Below are positions 16,071 through 23,175 of a stretch of 54,408 nucleotides of DNA, one piece after another; position 1 is the stretch's first letter; every line of letters starts with the position of its first letter. A model generated the notes under the pieces. That model was given only the letters and a program-made list of their open reading frames with translations, was not told the origin of the DNA and did not search any database. Position numbers and translations under genes: made by a program. The DNA is from CAZAJT01 sp964485585 (lineage in GTDB: Bacteria > Patescibacteriota > Microgenomatia > UBA1406 > GWC2-37-13), in assembly GCA_964485585.1 (NCBI GenBank), contig CAZAJT010000003.1, positions 1-54,408 of the forward strand, written 5' to 3'.

Positions 16071-16232
16071 ATGGATCTTCAACTCATTGTTTTGAGTGTC
16101 ATCGTGGCAGTCCTAGTCGTGTCGGCGACTGTTCTCATAGCGATACAGCAAGTCCGCAATGAGGAATTGCGCGAAGAACACCGCAAACACGTGGATCGCA
16201 TGCGAGAAAGGTGGCCGGACTACAAGGACTAA
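16071..16232 (+). CDS. Small membrane protein, 53 aa
   Basis: One N-terminal transmembrane helix (LIVLSVIVAVLVVSATVLIAI) followed by a highly charged tail (NEELREEHRKHVDRMRERW). GGGAGG lies 6 nt before the ATG. Probably the second gene of an operon with 15802. No family recognised; size and topology suggest a membrane-complex accessory or stress peptide. Confidence 0.6.
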   Translation: MDLQLIVLSVIVAVLVVSATVLIAIQQVRNEELREEHRKHVDRMRERWPDYKD

Positions 16233-16564
16233 CCCACAACCGAATATACAAACAAGCATCCTCTGCCCGACTCTGTCGCGGCTCCCAAACGATCAGGGAT
16301 ACACGAAGAAGGATGCTTCATATACATCTCAAATCTCAAAACGCAAATCGCAAATGTAGCTAAATTGTCATCACGAACTCGTTTCGGGATCCCTGCCTCG
16401 CCCGCCTCTGGCGTGGCCTCGCCGGCTCGCCTCGCTGATGACACTTTGGCAAAGCGGGCAGGCAGGTTCCATGAGAAGATGCTGAACCAAGTTCAGCATG
16501 ACAATGCTACTAGATTTAAGGTTTACGATGTAACTTTGACATTTGAGATTTGCGATTTGAAATA
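16233..16564. other. 332-bp gene-free region with a repeat core
   Basis: No gene seen. Contains the compound palindromic element at 16366-16503, flanked by short AAATCTCAAA/TTTGAGATTTGCGATTTG words that pair across the region. Confidence 0.7.
16366..16503. repeat. Compound TGTCAT/ATGACA palindromic element
   Basis: TGTCAT at 16366 and ATGACA at 16498 form its ends. Inside is a 30-nt stretch (16395-16424) that is identical to 28629-28658, where it is part of the coding sequence of the AlkA-like gene. The right half carries the hairpin ATGCTGAAC/GTTCAGCAT also present at 35930-35957. Confidence 0.85.
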
Positions 16565-17476
16565 TCAAAAAACGTGAGGTCTCGTGCCATCGTGTGTTTT
16601 CTGGAATTCCTTATGGAAAATAACCATGTCCAGCAGAAGATTCATCTTGTATTTCTTAATAAGCTTTTCAAGTAACTTATTCAAATCATCGCGGTAGCGT
16701 GGTGATTGAGAGAAATAAAACTTTCGTACAACATCTTTGTCCTCCCCTTTCATCTCATGGAGCAATCGATTTTTAATGTAGGTTGAAAGATTGAGATGCT
16801 CCACAAATATATCTTTTGTTCCGACATCCGCAAGTCGAGCAAATATCTTCCCTAGTTCATCACTCTGTGCAACGTAATGGGGTAATACCGGCCCGATAAA
16901 TGCATACGTATGAATACCGTTCTGATTCAATTCTTTGAGCGCTTTGAAGCGATCGTTCACGAGTGGCGCATATTTTTCAAAATAACGAGAAATGCTATCA
17001 TCTGTCGATGTAACGGTGAGACCAACAGATGCGCACTTGAAGCGTTTTAAAATATCAATGTCCCTCGTCACCAAGGGAGACTTCGTTAAGATACTCAAGA
17101 TTCCTTCATAACCATAGTCTGCAAGAACTTCAAGACACTGACGAGTGATTTTGTATTTCGCCTCTGCTCCCTGATAAGGATCAGTCACCGAACTTAAAAG
17201 TATTTCTTTGCCTCGCCCCGCACTAGCCTTGCCGCGGAGGCGGGCCCCTAATTTCTTGTGCATTTCTTTTTTCAACAATTCAGGAGCGTTTGTTTTTACG
17301 TAAACATATTCACCCCAATCATTGATCGTTTTTCCTTTCAGAAACCGTCCCATGAAACTTGCATAACAATAAGTGCAGCCGAAGCGACAACCCATGTAAG
17401 GATTTATCACATAATCTATTCCCGGTATCCCGCAGGGCGTAAGAATTGATTTTGCCTGCATCTCTCTGAAATCCAT
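16565..17476 (-). CDS. Radical SAM protein, spore photolyase-like / Rv2578c type
   Basis: 303 aa. The [4Fe-4S] motif is CRFGCTYCYA (CxxxCxxC), preceded by INPYMGC and followed by LLSSVTDPYQGAE, the signature of the Rv2578c/SplB-like radical SAM group; its reaction is generally unknown. The start at 17476 is chosen because TTGTGA, a 17-bp spacer and TACAAT end 6 nt upstream; the longer reading to 17584 is encoded by an intergenic repeat. Residues about 73-85 (GARLRGKASAGRG) look like an in-frame repeat insertion just before the conserved ILLSSVTDPYQ strand. Confidence 0.87.
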   Translation of the reverse strand: MDFREMQAKSILTPCGIPGIDYVINPYMGCRFGCTYCYASFMGRFLKGKTINDWGEYVYVKTNAPELLKKEMHKKLGARLRGKASAGRGKEILLSSVTDPYQGAEAKYKITRQCLEVLADYGYEGILSILTKSPLVTRDIDILKRFKCASVGLTVTSTDDSISRYFEKYAPLVNDRFKALKELNQNGIHTYAFIGPVLPHYVAQSDELGKIFARLADVGTKDIFVEHLNLSTYIKNRLLHEMKGEDKDVVRKFYFSQSPRYRDDLNKLLEKLIKKYKMNLLLDMVIFHKEFQKTHDGTRPHVF

Positions 17477-17540
17477 AGCCTTATTGTATTGTACTGTACG
17501 ATCGTTCACAAATACAAGAGGAGCGTGTAACATGTAACGT

Positions 17541-17660
17541 ATTAATTTCCAATTACCAAGCACCAAATTACAAATAAGCACCAATGATCAAATTCAAAAC
17601 AGTTTTATTATTGTGATTTGAGATTTATTTGGAACTTGGAATTTGTGATTTGGTGCTTTT
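17541..17660. repeat. AT-rich inverted repeat, family C copy 2
   Basis: Shares AATTACCAAGCACCAAATTAC, GAGATTTATTTGGAACTTGG and TTGGTGCTT words with 13221-13341. Lies between the divergently oriented radical SAM gene and the orphan operon's 3' end. Confidence 0.75.
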
Positions 17661-17753
17661 GATTTTTAGACGTTACACGTTATACGCAAAGATGCGGGGC
17701 GGAGATTCGAGTGACCGGTTGAGGGTCGAACAGGCTTCTCCACCCCGTAATGG

Positions 17754-18029
17754 TCAGAAGCAGTGGATCGAACGCCGGAACAGGCTTCGCCAGATGGCGA
17801 CGATGAGTTCGTATGACAGATACATCACGGTGTAGCCGAGATCGGCAACAATAAACACCGTCCACCAAAGTGGCCATGCGACAGCGGCGAGCGACGCAAC
17901 AACCTGCCTCCGTTTCTTGCTGCGGGGAAACCTCGCCCGCATCCAAACGAAACGGGTAAGAACACCAATCGCGATGTAGCAGCAGGCAGTCCTCCCTATC
18001 GTTTCCTTTCGCCTAGGTACCCTTCGCAT
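17754..18029 (-). CDS. Orphan membrane protein
   Basis: 91 aa if the ATG at 18029 is used, which overlaps the upstream gene by 34 bp; no SD fits this start well and the true start may differ. Basic N-terminus (MRRVPRRKE), a hydrophobic stretch ACCYIAIGVLTRFVW and a long Trp-rich membrane region ASLAAVAWPLWWTVFIVADLGYT. Family unknown. Second gene of an operon with 17996-18217. Confidence 0.45.
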   Translation of the reverse strand: MRRVPRRKETIGRTACCYIAIGVLTRFVWMRARFPRSKKRRQVVASLAAVAWPLWWTVFIVADLGYTVMYLSYELIVAIWRSLFRRSIHCF

Positions 18030-18217
18030 GGTTCGGATATCTTAAGCGCGCAGTAGACAGCGAACGCCGTCATGGCGAAGTACGCCAAGATTGCGTAGAT
18101 GCGAAACTGCTCGCTTAAGACGATCACAAACGGCAGGATCACCCACACGATGACGTAGATCGCCATTCCCAAGCCGATGAGTTGATCGAATGCAGCGTCT
18201 TCCTCGCTCGAATTCAC
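17996..18217 (-). CDS. Small membrane protein, 73 aa
   Basis: GTG start at 18217 with AAAGGAGG 7 nt upstream; the longer reading to 18319 would be without signal. Acidic N-terminus (NSSEEDAAFDQ), then two transmembrane helices (LIGLGMAIYVIVWVILPFVIVL and YAILAYFAMTAFAVYCAL). A TATAAT on the minus strand at 18324-18329 could start a leader of about 100 nt. No family recognised. Confidence 0.6.
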   Translation of the reverse strand: MNSSEEDAAFDQLIGLGMAIYVIVWVILPFVIVLSEQFRIYAILAYFAMTAFAVYCALKISEPCEGYLGERKR

Positions 18218-18344
18218 CGTACTCCTCCTTTCTTCCAAGGTACCAACAGCGCGAGACTTCATCTGCAGTTGCAAGATTTCCGCAGACAATGGGTCACGCC
18301 GATTCTTTCTAAAGAACAAGGGAATTATACACCATTTCCCACCT

Positions 18345-18385
18345 CGTTTCGCACCTCCTTGGGTGTGAAAGATTGTTGTAATAGT
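18345..18385. repeat. TA-associated hairpin repeat, inverted copy D2
   Basis: TTTCGCACC (18347-18355) pairs with GGTGTGAAA (18362-18370, one G-U), followed by GATTGTTGTA; this is the reverse complement of the ACAACAATCTTTCACACC block at 8047-8067. It sits 23 bp upstream of the -35 of TA module 5. Confidence 0.75.
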
Positions 18386-18407
18386 CCATCAACGTTTATA
18401 AATCAGG

Positions 18408-18450
18408 TTGACAGACGAATATGTGTATGTTACTATGTATGTGTATGTTA
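18408..18450 (+). promoter_or_regulatory. TA module 5 promoter with 13-bp direct repeats
   Basis: TTGACA (18408-18413), 17-bp spacer, TACTAT (18431-18436), ATG at 18445. A perfect direct repeat TATGTGTATGTTA (18420-18432 and 18438-18450, 18-bp period) overlaps the -10 and the start codon; a direct-repeat operator differs from the palindromes in the other modules. Confidence 0.82.
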
Positions 18451-18693
18451 ACCAAACGAACCAATATTCTTTTCGATCATGCTACGTGGAACCAGTTAGC
18501 GACGATTGCGCGTGCGCGAAGAACATCTGTTGGGGTATTAGTACGAGATGCGGTAACGGAGCGGTACCTTCATGGTGACTTTGAACGAATCGGACGGATT
18601 CAACAAGCGTGTTCATCAATTGAGAAATACAGAAAACAAGTGAAAGGAAAACTCGATTATAAAGAACTAATCAATTATGGAAGAAAGCAGTAG
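18445..18693 (+). CDS. Ribbon-helix-helix antitoxin
   Basis: 82 aa. TKRTNILFDHATWNQLATIARARRTSVGVLVRDAVTERY is an RHH domain of the Arc/CopG type. Start at 18445 set by the promoter (8 nt from the -10); upstream in-frame ATGs at 18421 and after lie within promoter DNA. Overlaps the toxin gene by 17 bp. Confidence 0.87.
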   Translation: MLTKRTNILFDHATWNQLATIARARRTSVGVLVRDAVTERYLHGDFERIGRIQQACSSIEKYRKQVKGKLDYKELINYGRKQ

Positions 18694-19069
18694 GCGCTCT
18701 GTGATCGATGCATCATTTATGCTCAACTATATTTTTCCTGATGAACGAATTGACAAGGTGCAGAAAGTTTTTGATACGTTTAAAACTGGTAAACTCAGAT
18801 TGCTATCAACTCCGTTACTGCCCTATGAGATGGTAAATGGAATACATGCTGCAGTACGCACCCGACGAATCACGCAACCATTAGCAAAACGCTTCGTGCG
18901 AGATTTTCTAGAATTACCGATAGAACTCATTACCGTAGATTTTGTGAAAGTATTTGAATATGCAACGCGCTATAATCTTAGTGTCTACGACGCCTCCTAT
19001 GTAACGCTTGCTCGCGTTCAACGCCTTTCCCTACTTACTTTGGATGTCCGAATGCAACAACTGGCATAA
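18677..19069 (+). CDS. vapC: PIN-domain toxin (VapC-like)
   Basis: 130 aa. SVIDASFMLNYIF (first Asp), LLPYEMVNGI (Glu), SVYDASYVTLA (Asp) and LLTLDVRM (Asp) are the PIN catalytic positions. Partner of 18445-18693; start overlaps it. Confidence 0.9.
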   Translation: MEESSRRSVIDASFMLNYIFPDERIDKVQKVFDTFKTGKLRLLSTPLLPYEMVNGIHAAVRTRRITQPLAKRFVRDFLELPIELITVDFVKVFEYATRYNLSVYDASYVTLARVQRLSLLTLDVRMQQLA

Positions 19070-19083
19070 CTGACAGTTCTGCG

Positions 19084-19223
19084 CTATAATACAACCACAT
19101 TTTCCCCGAAACCGCCCGCATGGTTTTTTACGGGAAACAGCACTTTTACAATTGGTGAGATTATACCTGTAATAGGATTGTTGTTGAAGATATGTTATTT
19201 TCTTCAGCAAGCATCCTATTACA
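19084..19223 (+). promoter_or_regulatory. Promoter-like -10 and structured leader of the 19236 operon
   Basis: TATAAT at 19084-19089 precedes a leader of about 140 nt. TGTAATAGGAT (19168-19178) pairs perfectly over 11 bp with ATCCTATTACA (19213-19223), with an inner stem GTTGAAGA/TCTTCAGC (19183-19208). The hairpin ends directly before AGAAGGAGGTG, so it could control ribosome access. Confidence 0.55.
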
Positions 19224-19235
19224 GAAGGAGGTGCG

Positions 19236-19745
19236 ATGAAAAAGGTAATACTAATTCTCAATCCCGACCATGGTATTCCCGATGACGCGATCAACTCGTT
19301 CTTTCGGCAATTCGATCACGAAGCCAGCGTCATTATTGAATCGCCGACAGACTATGTTATCCCTCCCCCACCGGCGCGAAATGAAAAATGCACAATCACA
19401 AACGCGCATGTCACCAAGAGCGGCCTTGAAAGAGATCTGCTCAGAGGGTATACCCTGCTGCGGATTGATGGGTATGATGGATGGACATTTCGCATCCGTG
19501 TCTGGCAGAAAAAGCTCTGGTGTACATTCAGTCCGGGAGGTGTACATCGTTGGTATTATCTTGTCTTCTATGACGACATTGTCACTTTTCTTAATGATCT
19601 CGGTCGCATTCATGGACCGCGATCGGCAATCCGTGCAATTCGCACACTGGTGTCACAATCGCCGGTTAACCCGATAAGTCAAGCGGAAGTCGAGCGACGA
19701 ATGAATTGGGACGGAACATGCCCAAATGAGAAAGGAGTCCACTGA
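19236..19745 (+). CDS. Orphan protein, first of a tandem paralogous pair
   Basis: 169 aa, soluble, no known family. AGGAGGTG lies just upstream of the ATG, one of the best SDs in the window. The middle GYTLLRIDGYDGWTFRIRV and the end SQAEVERRMNWDG align with GITLFVFQDFYGFGFMRVL and TLFQVEKLLGWNG of the next gene, so the two proteins look like diverged duplicates. The stop TGA overlaps the next ATG (coupled translation). Confidence 0.65.
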   Translation: MKKVILILNPDHGIPDDAINSFFRQFDHEASVIIESPTDYVIPPPPARNEKCTITNAHVTKSGLERDLLRGYTLLRIDGYDGWTFRIRVWQKKLWCTFSPGGVHRWYYLVFYDDIVTFLNDLGRIHGPRSAIRAIRTLVSQSPVNPISQAEVERRMNWDGTCPNEKGVH

Positions 19746-20149
19746 TGACAAACATTTCGTCACCGCCACCACCAAAGCCGGGAACTCAGGTGTGGAGGAT
19801 GCCTGAAGCGACGTCGGTTCTCGAGGCAATTCGAAGAGGAATCACCCTTTTTGTATTTCAGGACTTCTATGGTTTTGGATTCATGAGGGTTCTTGGTAAC
19901 GAGGTACTGGCTGCGGTTACCGGACAAGTAACCGAAACTACGTACGTTTTCAGAAAGTTTCCCCTCTCCCTCGTCTGTGCCTACCTTGAAGCGAGCGGAA
20001 TAAACTCGGCAGTGGCCAAGATGCGGCTGCTCATTTTTAGGAGATCACGCAACTACGATCGGTTTACCCTGTTTCAAGTAGAAAAGCTCCTCGGATGGAA
20101 CGGCGAAGATGTCCGAGAAGACCAACAGCCCGATTTGACCACCGAGTAA
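19745..20149 (+). CDS. Orphan protein, second of the tandem paralogous pair
   Basis: 134 aa, soluble, Pro-rich start (SSPPPPKPG). Has its own AAAGGAG 7 nt before the ATG, which overlaps the preceding stop. Shares the GxTL...GF/W...RV and QVExxxxWNG pattern with the first protein. Partners of a heteromeric complex are a reasonable guess, nothing more. Confidence 0.62.
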   Translation: MTNISSPPPPKPGTQVWRMPEATSVLEAIRRGITLFVFQDFYGFGFMRVLGNEVLAAVTGQVTETTYVFRKFPLSLVCAYLEASGINSAVAKMRLLIFRRSRNYDRFTLFQVEKLLGWNGEDVREDQQPDLTTE

Positions 20150-20163
20150 TCTCACCACACCGA

Positions 20164-20252
20164 GTAAGACTTCACGGCGAGCCCGCTTCGCCAAGAGCGA
20201 CAGCGAGGCGAGCCCCTCGTCGTATCAATTTTTTTCGTCCGTGAAGTCTTAC
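20164..20252. repeat. 89-bp element with perfect 14-bp inverted ends
   Basis: GTAAGACTTCACGG (20164-20177) and CCGTGAAGTCTTAC (20239-20252) are exact inverse complements, enclosing GC-rich CGAGCCCGCTTCGCC words and a T7 run at 20228-20235. It could be a terminator for the 19236 operon or a miniature mobile element. Confidence 0.65.
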
Positions 20253-20326
20253 CATCACAAAATTATTCAAATTTATCTTTGGATTTTTGCAACAGTCTCC
20301 CGTACTCGTGTGGTGTGGTTATAGAA

Positions 20327-20389
20327 AAGGACACCGTTAGGTTTCAATGAGGCGACAGTCGTCGCACACAAATTACCTTTGGTGTCCTT
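20327..20389. terminator. Nested hairpin between convergent genes
   Basis: AAGGACACC/GGTGTCCTT (9 bp perfect) encloses TAGGT/ACCT-like pairing and GCGAC-AGTC-GTCGC (20352-20365). It lies 3' of the minus-strand 20419 gene and of the 19236 operon. No long T run. Confidence 0.5.
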
Positions 20390-20418
20390 GCATCCGTGGA
20401 TCTGATTGGTTGAGTCTC

Positions 20419-21258
20419 TTAGTTGATTCTCCTAAGAGAACGAGGAAAACGTGACCGAATCGGCCCTGGCTCAGCCTTTTGATCGATGAGCTTTCGCAGA
20501 CTGACGGTAGATGTGGTGAACCACTCTATATCTTTGCTGAGTCCACCGGTCTCCGGTGCTATCTGCATGACATCCGTTTCCTGAAAAAGTGCGAAATGCA
20601 CCTTCGAAGACTTCGCCACCATGACCGCCATTTCGTGAGGCTCGAGCCGATCGAAAGCAGTAAGATCGAAGTCTGGCACATCGTGTGTGGCCAAACTATC
20701 ATACTGTTCCTTCGTCAGATGAACAACTCCACTGATCGGTAGTTCTGCAAACTCGATTCTTCGGGCAGAGTACCATCGAGTGCTCTCCTGTTCGTTCTGC
20801 CAGGCATTGACTACCGCGGTGAAAGTCAAACATGCATTGAAGTGCTGTTTCGTGCACATATCGCATTTCCCCGCCAGCACAATCATGCGACCAGACTTCG
20901 CCTGGGTTTGTAGAAGGTCTTCGAGCTCCGAACCTGTTGGTAGAGGTATGAGATCGAACTTCTTTTTCCTACTCGCATCCACCTCGATTGGAACCTTCAG
21001 ATCTACAATCGCACTGAGCTCCTTGGTCCCAACTACCCATGAAATCGTGATATGGCAAGCTTTCGAGCCTTCCTCCAGTACTTGTTGCACCTGCCTTCTC
21101 GATAGGACAACAGCTCGACGTATCGCACAGGCGCTAATAAGAACGGTCCTCCCCTGTTTGTGGATTCGGTGAAGTTCCTGAAGACTCGGCTTCCCAGGGA
21201 GTGACTCAAGGGCGAGAGAATTGAATAATTCCTCAGCAATTTGAATATGGCCAGACAC
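20419..21258 (-). CDS. Orphan soluble protein, 279 aa
   Basis: Not recognised. GTG start with AGGAGG 5 nt upstream. The centre has a CDMCTKQHFNAC cluster (Cys-x2-Cys...Cys) that could bind a metal; the C-terminus is very basic (RSRFPRSLRRIN). Secondary structure looks mixed alpha/beta with no membrane segment. GC-rich codon use and a hairpin leader place it in the same unusual gene class as 19236-20149. Confidence 0.65.
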   Translation of the reverse strand: MSGHIQIAEELFNSLALESLPGKPSLQELHRIHKQGRTVLISACAIRRAVVLSRRQVQQVLEEGSKACHITISWVVGTKELSAIVDLKVPIEVDASRKKKFDLIPLPTGSELEDLLQTQAKSGRMIVLAGKCDMCTKQHFNACLTFTAVVNAWQNEQESTRWYSARRIEFAELPISGVVHLTKEQYDSLATHDVPDFDLTAFDRLEPHEMAVMVAKSSKVHFALFQETDVMQIAPETGGLSKDIEWFTTSTVSLRKLIDQKAEPGPIRSRFPRSLRRIN

Positions 21259-21273
21259 ATTCCCCTCCTGCTA

Positions 21274-21327
21274 GCGGGTACCAATCCTCGTGAAGGATCC
21301 GAACATTTTGTCCGCAAGGTAACCCGC
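21274..21327 (-). promoter_or_regulatory. Leader hairpin before the 20419-21258 gene
   Basis: GCGGGTACC (21274-21282) pairs with GGTAACCCGC (21318-21327, one bulge), with an inner ATCCT/AGGAT stem. On the minus strand the structure ends 5 nt before AGGAGG. Confidence 0.5.
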
Positions 21328-21757
21328 AGCAAAAAATCCATTATCTGCTCTCCGTCATCCTGAGCCTGAGCGAAGGATCTCGCCTGAATAGGCGATTAGC
21401 ATTAACAGACTTCTTCCTGCGGGTGTACCATAAACTCAATCCAATCTTTCAACGTGCGTTGAAGCCCTCCAAATCCGGAGGGCGGAAACCTCGCCGTAGT
21501 CGGATATTGCATTCGACGAAGGCGGGTATAAAATACCAAACAGATTTCTGTCCTTAGTTGCTTATTGCTAGGGAAGAAATATGTTTGGCAGAATCAGATT
21601 ATAGCTGGTCCCATTGGATAAATCAATATTATAGGATTTCTCAGACATCCGTGTCACATCAGTCTATTCCATATTCCACCCCTGGGGTGGCGGAGACCGT
21701 CAAGAAGATCCGTATGGAATCCGTGAGTAATCTGTGTCCATCGTATATACTAATCAT
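21328..21757. repeat. About 430 bp without genes: mixed palindromes
   Basis: Holds a partial TGTCAT-type repeat (GTCATCCTGAGCCTGAGCGAAGGAT, 21354-21378), a hairpin GCCCTCC-AAATCC-GGAGGGC (21464-21483), and a nested palindrome with ATTCCATA/TATGGAAT outer arms (21666-21720) around CCACCCC-T-GGGGTGG (21676-21690). The end contains the TATACT (21746-21751) of the next gene. No coding signal found. Confidence 0.7.
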
Positions 21758-22783
21758 ATGGAACAGCTCTCCCGAAGAGATTTTTCCATTGGCGCCGCCG
21801 CTACTCTTGTTCGCGCCTATATTGCTCCCGGCATTCCTGAGTGGTTGAGTTCTCCAGAAATAAAACGTACGTTTGAGCTTTTTGGTCTTCATGGCGCGCC
21901 GGTCCCCGGAGGAGGAATAAATAGAGATATAACACTGCAGGATTTTCAAAGGCTTGGCGTACGCTCTACTGTACTCATCGCCCCTGACCGTGACTTTCTC
22001 CAAGCGCTCACTAATGCAGACATTGCTGTTATCTCACGCGCATATCAGCAGAATAATAGATTTGATCGAGAGTATTTAGATAAAATGCTCACGACCGTAA
22101 GCTCTGTGGTAAAACAACCAATCATTGTTCCCTACAACGAAGTGAATCTCAGGCGAGAGACCGGCGGAGAAAGAATCTCGCCACAAGATCATATGATGAA
22201 AGATTTTTTACCGGCAACGAGGATGATAGCTGAAGCTGGAGGCATTAGCCTTTTAACTCCACTTGCGAAGCGTGCGCCAGAAAACGAAGATCAGTATCTC
22301 GATACCATGCTTAATGTGGCAAAGCAAATAATCTCGAAAGAACCGCATCTTATACCTCATCTTGGTATTGCTATCCATCCTTACATCTTTAATCCCGGAG
22401 AAAATCCATGGCTTTATGCATCTGCCGTTCATCGCATGGCACAAAAAAAACTTGGTTTTCCATTGCCGATTTATGCTACCGAATCAGAACTCCATCAAAG
22501 CAGATACCGAAGATTTTCTGATGAGGTGGTAGCAACTGAAACTCGACGGCTGATTCATTTACCGATACCGCAAGAGCTCAGAAACATTGTCAAAACATTC
22601 GATGTCTGGCTGCATGCCAATGGTGCGGTACGTGAGAAAGCTCCTAATCATAAGCCCACTGAAGATGTGTGGGATGATTTCGAACTTTCAGCCTTCCGCG
22701 CCTCCCGCGACAGCGTAAAACCCGTGTTCACTACCGTTGAAAACTATCACCTGCAATTTAATAAACTCTCCCTTAACCCTTAA
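21758..22783 (+). CDS. Tat-exported glycoside hydrolase-like TIM-barrel protein
   Basis: 341 aa. N-terminal LSRRDFSIGAAATLVRAYIAPG is a twin-arginine signal. The body resembles clan-A glycosidases: VPYNEVNLRRETGG (Asn-Glu, acid/base position), IAIHPYIFNPG after strand 6 and PIYATESELHQ (Glu, nucleophile position). Family number and substrate cannot be assigned. Start at 21758 rather than 21734 because TATACT ends 6 nt before it. Probable role in trimming wall or environmental polysaccharide; inference only. Confidence 0.68.
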   Translation: MEQLSRRDFSIGAAATLVRAYIAPGIPEWLSSPEIKRTFELFGLHGAPVPGGGINRDITLQDFQRLGVRSTVLIAPDRDFLQALTNADIAVISRAYQQNNRFDREYLDKMLTTVSSVVKQPIIVPYNEVNLRRETGGERISPQDHMMKDFLPATRMIAEAGGISLLTPLAKRAPENEDQYLDTMLNVAKQIISKEPHLIPHLGIAIHPYIFNPGENPWLYASAVHRMAQKKLGFPLPIYATESELHQSRYRRFSDEVVATETRRLIHLPIPQELRNIVKTFDVWLHANGAVREKAPNHKPTEDVWDDFELSAFRASRDSVKPVFTTVENYHLQFNKLSLNP

Positions 22784-22818
22784 CTCTCAATCCTCACAAA
22801 GATCCGTGGAAATCCCTG

Positions 22819-22847
22819 TTGCAAATGATCAAAAAACTCACTACATT
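22819..22847 (+). promoter_or_regulatory. Promoter of the 22856-25581 operon
   Basis: TTGCAA (22819-22824), exact 17-bp spacer, TACATT (22842-22847), then 8 nt to the ATG. Leaderless geometry. Confidence 0.65.
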
Positions 22848-22855
22848 TAGTAGTA

Positions 22856-23173
22856 ATGGTACCGGAGGATTTGGTAAAAAAAGTTGAAACACAATACCTG
22901 AAAATCATTATCGCCAATCTAAAAAGCGGGAGCATGGCCATGGTACTCGCCAAAGAAACCGCACAACTTTTCCTTACCTATCTTCCGTTTACCTCAATTG
23001 AAGATATGAGGGCAAAACTGAACTCCTTCTGGTCAAAGTACCCGGTGTTTCAGACGCTCGAGTTAATCGTGGCTACGCATGAGGAATCAAAAAAAACTGA
23101 GGAAACGCTCGAAAAAATGCGAACCCTTATGAACAACAACCAGATCGATGAAGCCCTTAATTTAGCAAAATAA
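22856..23173 (+). CDS. Small helical protein, 105 aa
   Basis: All-helical soluble protein (VPEDLVKKVETQYLKIIIAN ... KMRTLMNNNQIDEALNLAK). No family recognised. It is followed after 2 bp by the 801-aa protein, so the two are cotranscribed and probably act together. Confidence 0.65.
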   Translation: MVPEDLVKKVETQYLKIIIANLKSGSMAMVLAKETAQLFLTYLPFTSIEDMRAKLNSFWSKYPVFQTLELIVATHEESKKTEETLEKMRTLMNNNQIDEALNLAK

Positions 23174-23175
23174 CT

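Noticed and set aside
17477..17584. N-terminal extension of the radical SAM protein
   Set aside because: Encoded by an intergenic repeat; the promoter lies just before 17476.
17680..17946. Minus-strand 88-codon frame overlapping 17754-18029
   Set aside because: Cys/Arg/His-rich in an improbable pattern and overlapping a more plausible membrane protein in another frame.
20327..20389. Integron attC-like site (GTTAGGT within a hairpin)
   Set aside because: The complementary core does not match RYYYAAC at the right place, and no integrase or cassette array is present.
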